Below are positions 60,741 through 64,000 of a DNA stretch of 64,000 nt, in pieces; position 1 is the stretch's first letter, and the number at the start of each line of letters is the position of its first letter. Source of the stretch: JACCZX01 sp963824935 (GTDB taxonomy: Bacteria; Pseudomonadota; Gammaproteobacteria; Burkholderiales; Burkholderiaceae_F); the NCBI GenBank assembly GCA_963824935.1, contig CAWGRF010000016.1:1-64000 (forward strand). The letters are read 5' to 3'. The notes under the pieces were generated by a model. That model ran no database searches and was not told the origin of the DNA. It saw nothing but the letters and a program-made list of their open reading frames with translations. The position numbers and the translations under genes are program-made.

Positions 60741-61643
60741 TTGCGCGCTTCGTTTGACGGTCCGCCGCCTCTGTTCAACCAGGGCGTCTCGGCGCGCGCG
60801 CGACTCGCGTTCTTCTCGTTTCTCGCGGTCGCGCTGATCATCATCGATTCGCGCGTGCGCATGCTGGAGACCGTCAGGATCGGGCTCGGCGTTGTGTTGC
60901 ACCCGGTGCAGCAGGCGCTTCTGGTGCCCAGCCGTATCGCGGATACCGTCGGCGATTACTTCACTTCAGTCACCGCCCTGACGCGCGAGAACGAACAACT
61001 AAAGCGCAGGCAGTTCGAAAACGCGCAGGCGCTGCAGCAAACGCGCGAACTCGCGGTTGAGAACGAGCGCTTGCGCAAACTGCTCGGCGCGCGCCAGAGA
61101 GTTGGCAACGCGACCGTGCTGGCGGACGTGCTGTACGAATCGCGCGACCGTTTTTCGCGCAAGCTGGTGCTCGGTGCGGGCACCCGCGATGGCATCCGCG
61201 CCGGCAGTCCGGTGATTGACGACGCCGGGGTCGTCGGGCAAGTCACGCGCACGTTCAACGAAACATCCGAAGTCACGCTGCTAACCGACAAGGAACAGTC
61301 GATCCCGGTGCAGATTCTGCGCAATGGCCTGCGCGGCGTCGCGTTCGGAGGCATAGAGTCAGGAACGCTGGATCTGCGCTTCATGGCGGCCAATGCCGAC
61401 ATCGTCGACGGCGATGTTGCCATCACATCGGGACTCGATGGGGTTTATCCGCCCGGCTTGATGGTTGCCAACGTGACTCGCGTCGAACGTGCGGCCAAGG
61501 ATCAGTTCGCGCGCATCGTGATGACGCCGGTGGCAGGCGTCGAAAGCAACAGGCATCTGCTGGTGCTGCTGGTCGAACCCGTCAAGCTGCCTGTCCCACC
61601 GCCGGCGAGTACCCCGCCGCCGCGCAAGGGCGCACGCAAGTGA
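60741..61643 (+). CDS. mreC: Rod shape-determining protein MreC
   Basis: A 300-residue protein with one N-terminal membrane helix (RLAFFSFLAVALIIIDSRV), a coiled coil (TRENEQLKRRQFENAQALQQ) and a periplasmic beta-domain (RFSRKLVLGAGTRDGIRAGS, VTLLTDKEQSIPVQILRNGL and ITSGLDGVYPPGLMV). The start is taken as TTG at 60741, because AGGGGG lies eight bases upstream and the family N terminus fits; no closer ATG exists. The C terminus is Pro/Lys-rich. Confidence 0.92.
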   Translation: MRASFDGPPPLFNQGVSARARLAFFSFLAVALIIIDSRVRMLETVRIGLGVVLHPVQQALLVPSRIADTVGDYFTSVTALTRENEQLKRRQFENAQALQQTRELAVENERLRKLLGARQRVGNATVLADVLYESRDRFSRKLVLGAGTRDGIRAGSPVIDDAGVVGQVTRTFNETSEVTLLTDKEQSIPVQILRNGLRGVAFGGIESGTLDLRFMAANADIVDGDVAITSGLDGVYPPGLMVANVTRVERAAKDQFARIVMTPVAGVESNRHLLVLLVEPVKLPVPPPASTPPPRKGARK

Positions 61644-61706
61644 GCGCCGGCCGCCGCGCATTCCAGCAAGTGACCCGCAAATGAGCACCAACTCGCCGAC
61701 TCGCTC

Positions 61707-62312
61707 ATGACCCGTTCGACAGCACGCGTCGGCAGCTGGCTCGGGAGCGCGTTCTCGTTGCGTCAGTCTGACCCGGTCGAGATTCCTGGAGCACGAATTG
61801 GATACCGGCCGCAGTATCTGCTGCGTCCGGCCAGTCCGCTGTTCATCTGGGCGTCGCTGTTTGGTGCGCTTCTGGTGAATCTGCTGCCGTGGGGCCGAAT
61901 GCCGCTCGTACCGGACGCGCTCGCGATTGCACTCGTGTTCTGGAACATTCACCAGCCGCGCCGAGTGGGCATCGGCGCTGCGTTTGCGTTCGGACTGCTG
62001 ATGGATGTGCATGAAGGCTCGCTGTTTGGCGAGCACGCGCTTGCCTACGCGTTGATTTCGTACGGCGCGATCACGCTGCATCGGCGCATCCTTTGGTTTC
62101 CGCTCGCCGCACAACCTCTCTACGTGTTGCCCTTGCTGCTCGTCGCGCAAATCGCGCTCCTCGCCGTTCGCATCTGGGTCGGCGCGGCGTGGCCCGGCTG
62201 GCTGTATTTCGGCGAGAGCGTTGTGGGTGCCATCTTGTGGCCGCTAATCTCATGGCTACTGCTGGCGCCGCAGCGACGGCCGATCGATCGCGATGAGACG
62301 CGGCCGATATAG
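61707..62312 (+). CDS. mreD: Rod shape-determining protein MreD
   Basis: A 201-residue membrane protein with about five helices: PLFIWASLFGALLVNLLPWG, MPLVPDALAIALVFWNIHQP, GIGAAFAFGLLMDVHEGSLF (the MreD G-L-L-x-D motif), GEHALAYALISYGAITLHRR and VVGAILWPLISWLLLAPQRR. It bridges MreC to RodA/PBP2. It lies 63 bp after mreC and carries an N-terminal extension of about 35 residues before the first helix. Confidence 0.92.
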   Translation: MTRSTARVGSWLGSAFSLRQSDPVEIPGARIGYRPQYLLRPASPLFIWASLFGALLVNLLPWGRMPLVPDALAIALVFWNIHQPRRVGIGAAFAFGLLMDVHEGSLFGEHALAYALISYGAITLHRRILWFPLAAQPLYVLPLLLVAQIALLAVRIWVGAAWPGWLYFGESVVGAILWPLISWLLLAPQRRPIDRDETRPI

Positions 62313-62444
62313 CGGCTAGCGGCGCGGCTCGCGGAGGCAACCACTGCGCGGGATGGGCGATGCAACGCGTCATAGCGGCCGCAGGCAGCGCCATTCCTGA
62401 TTAATCATCGCTTTACGGGCGGCTGTCTCCACTATGATCCCGCC

Positions 62445-64000
62445 ATGGCCTCCAGGCGCCTGTTTCGACGTCGTCGCTCGTCCGCCGAAGAGCTCTCGTT
62501 CGCCCCGCGTTCGGCGGCAATGCGCAATCCGGAGCGCGAGGTTTACTACTTCCGGATTCGCATTGCGGTGGCCACCGTGTTTGTGCTGCTGGCGTTCACC
62601 GCGCTGATTGCGCGTCTCGCATGGCTTCAGGTCGTCAAGCACGAGGCGTACATGGAGCAGGCCGAGCTGAATCGCATCGCGATTGTTCCGGTTGCGCCGA
62701 ATCGTGGACTGATCAAGGATCGCAACGGCGCGATCATCGCGCGCAACTATTCCGCTTACACGCTCGAGATCACATCAGACGGGCTGCGCGATTACGAGAA
62801 GACCGTGGACCAGCTGGCGCAGGTGATCGAGATACAGCCACGCGACCGGCGCCGCTTTAAGAAGCTGCTCGAAGACAGCAAGCGGTTCGATGCGATACCG
62901 ATACGCACCCGGCTGACCGACGAAGAGGTTGCGCGCTTCAGCGCGCAGCGCTATCGCTTCCCTCATGTCGAGCTGCGGGCGCGCTTGTTTCGCGACTATC
63001 CGCTGGGGGAAATCGCTTCGCACATGATCGGCTACATCGGCCGCATTTCGCCGCGCGACGTCAAGCGCATTGAAGAACTCGGCGACCCCTCCGCCTACCA
63101 CGGCACCGATCACATCGGCAAGGTCGGCATCGAGCAGAGCTACGAAGCCGAACTGCACGGCGCGCCTGGATACGAGGAAGTCGAGATCACCGCCGGCGGC
63201 CGTGCAGTGCGCACGTTGTCGCGCGGTGCGTCGGTGCCCGGCAACAACCTTGTGCTGTCGGTCGACATCGAGCTGCAGAAGATCGCGGAGAAAGCGTTCG
63301 GCGATCGGCGCGGCGCGTTGATCGCGATCGAGCCGAAGACCGGCGACGTGCTCGCCTTTGTTGCCAAACCGACCTTCGATCCGAACCTGTTTGTCGACGG
63401 CATCGATCCAAAGAGCTGGGACGAGCTGAACAACGATCCGGACAAGCCTCTGCTGAACCGTGCGTTGCGCGGCACGTATCCGATCGGCTCGACCTACAAA
63501 CCGTTTCTCGCGCTGGCGGCGCTTGAAACCGGCAAGCGCAGAACCGAAACGGTTATCCAGGACAACGGCGTGTTCATGTTCGGCGGCCATCGCTTTCGCG
63601 ATTCAAACAAGGTGCCGCTGGGTGCGGTGGACATGTACCGCTCGATCGTCAAGTCGAGCGATGTGTATTACTACATGGTGGCGAACGATTTGGGCGTCGA
63701 CACGATTCACGATTTCATGAAGCCGTGGGGCTTCGGTCAGATCACCGGGATCGACGTCGAAGGCGAGCAGACCGGCATCCTGCCGTCGACCGAATGGAAT
63801 CGAAAGCGCTACAACCAGAAATGGTATGCGGGCGAAACGATTTCGCTCGGCGTCGGACAGGGCAAGAACGCCTTCACGCTGCTGCAACTGGCGCACGCGA
63901 CGGCGACCTTGGCCAACGACGGTATCGTGATGAAGCCGCATCTGGTCAAGGCGGTCGAAGACGCACGCACGGGTGAAAAGCGGCTGACGGTGCCGCAGGA
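62445..64000 (+). CDS. mrdA: Penicillin-binding protein 2 (peptidoglycan transpeptidase), partial
   Basis: The first 518 codons of PBP2, running off the window end. The start MASRRLFRRRR gives a basic tail and one membrane helix (IAVATVFVLLAFTALIARLA). The dimerisation domain has PNRGLIKDRNGAIIARNYSA and HMIGYIGRISPRDVKRIEEL. The active-site Ser is in YPIGSTYKPFLALAAL (about residue 349) and the second motif is KSSDVYYY, with Asp where other PBPs have Asn, as is normal in PBP2. The KTG motif lies beyond the window. It crosslinks lateral wall with RodA. Confidence 0.95.
   Translation, partial: MASRRLFRRRRSSAEELSFAPRSAAMRNPEREVYYFRIRIAVATVFVLLAFTALIARLAWLQVVKHEAYMEQAELNRIAIVPVAPNRGLIKDRNGAIIARNYSAYTLEITSDGLRDYEKTVDQLAQVIEIQPRDRRRFKKLLEDSKRFDAIPIRTRLTDEEVARFSAQRYRFPHVELRARLFRDYPLGEIASHMIGYIGRISPRDVKRIEELGDPSAYHGTDHIGKVGIEQSYEAELHGAPGYEEVEITAGGRAVRTLSRGASVPGNNLVLSVDIELQKIAEKAFGDRRGALIAIEPKTGDVLAFVAKPTFDPNLFVDGIDPKSWDELNNDPDKPLLNRALRGTYPIGSTYKPFLALAALETGKRRTETVIQDNGVFMFGGHRFRDSNKVPLGAVDMYRSIVKSSDVYYYMVANDLGVDTIHDFMKPWGFGQITGIDVEGEQTGILPSTEWNRKRYNQKWYAGETISLGVGQGKNAFTLLQLAHATATLANDGIVMKPHLVKAVEDARTGEKRLTVPQ

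Noticed and set aside
1..64000. Phage, insertion-sequence or integrative-element features
   Set aside because: No transposase, integrase or phage structural gene was recognised, and selC is not followed by an integrase or a repeated tRNA end that I can see.

Overview
The window looks like a chromosomal segment of a high-GC betaproteobacterium, most likely Burkholderiales-like. The evidence is a Bug-type (tripartite tricarboxylate) periplasmic binding protein, a MetX-MetW pair, a GatCAB operon divergent from mreBCD-mrdA, OpgGH, a leucine/isovalerate (liu) operon with acetone-type 3-methylcrotonyl-CoA carboxylase, and a Liv-type ABC transporter packed between two acyl-CoA ligases. No phage, insertion sequence, integrase or CRISPR array was seen. 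At least 25 genes or gene parts are interrupted by single-base frame changes, including gatB, selA, fdhE, livM, livF and ampG. The downstream frame always resumes the expected protein, so most of these look like sequencing or assembly indels. I give such genes their full reconstructed span. Layout: 0-3.8 kb holds small stand-alone enzymes and regulators (cupin, ArsR regulator with a palindromic operator, NIPSNAP, two GNATs, PaaI thioesterase, GFA protein). 3.8-6.6 kb has a decayed MocR-type aminotransferase end, a Thr/Ser dehydratase, a LysE exporter and a PhzF protein. 6.6-9.1 kb is an hvfABCX-type operon: a four-cysteine DUF2282 precursor peptide, its DUF692/MNIO modifying enzyme, the DUF2063 partner and a DoxX membrane protein. 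This is a copper/metal-linked RiPP (bufferin/oxazolin) locus. 9.2-15.4 kb has a Bug protein, an aldo/keto reductase and opgGH, whose genes overlap through a repeat read in two frames. 15.4-25.8 kb has small proteins and then the acyl-CoA ligase, livG, livH, livM, livK, livF, lipoprotein, acyl-CoA ligase cassette. 27.4-37.7 kb is the most striking block: a formate dehydrogenase-N operon (fdnGHI) whose catalytic subunit carries an in-frame UGA followed by a bacterial SECIS hairpin, then fdhE, selA, selB and selC (tRNA-Sec). Substrate enzyme and decoding machinery therefore sit together; only selD is missing here. Just behind selC lie a GcvH-like lipoyl-domain protein, a DsrE-like protein and a 36-residue membrane protein of unknown role. 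37.7-48.7 kb (minus strand) is a leucine-degradation operon: glutathione transferase, DinB, MccB, acyl-CoA dehydrogenase, a dienelactone-hydrolase-like protein, methylglutaconyl-CoA hydratase, DUF4126, MccA, a membrane-anchored hypothetical, HMG-CoA lyase, a FlK-like thioesterase and DUF1289. 48.7-54.9 kb carries metX-metW, a cupin, ampG, xth and pyrE. 55-64 kb carries gatB, a TPR-like protein, gatA and gatC on the minus strand, and the cell-shape genes mreB-mreC-mreD-mrdA on the plus strand (mrdA runs off the end). How parts work together: FdnGHI would oxidise formate at the periplasmic face and feed electrons to the quinone pool, with FdhE helping maturation and SelA/SelB/selC supplying selenocysteine. 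The liu enzymes convert isovaleryl-CoA to acetyl-CoA and acetoacetate. The Liv cassette probably imports an organic acid that the flanking ligases activate. A pair of related, structured about 107-bp intergenic repeats (10.3 and 57.7 kb) shows that a dispersed palindromic element family is present in this genome.
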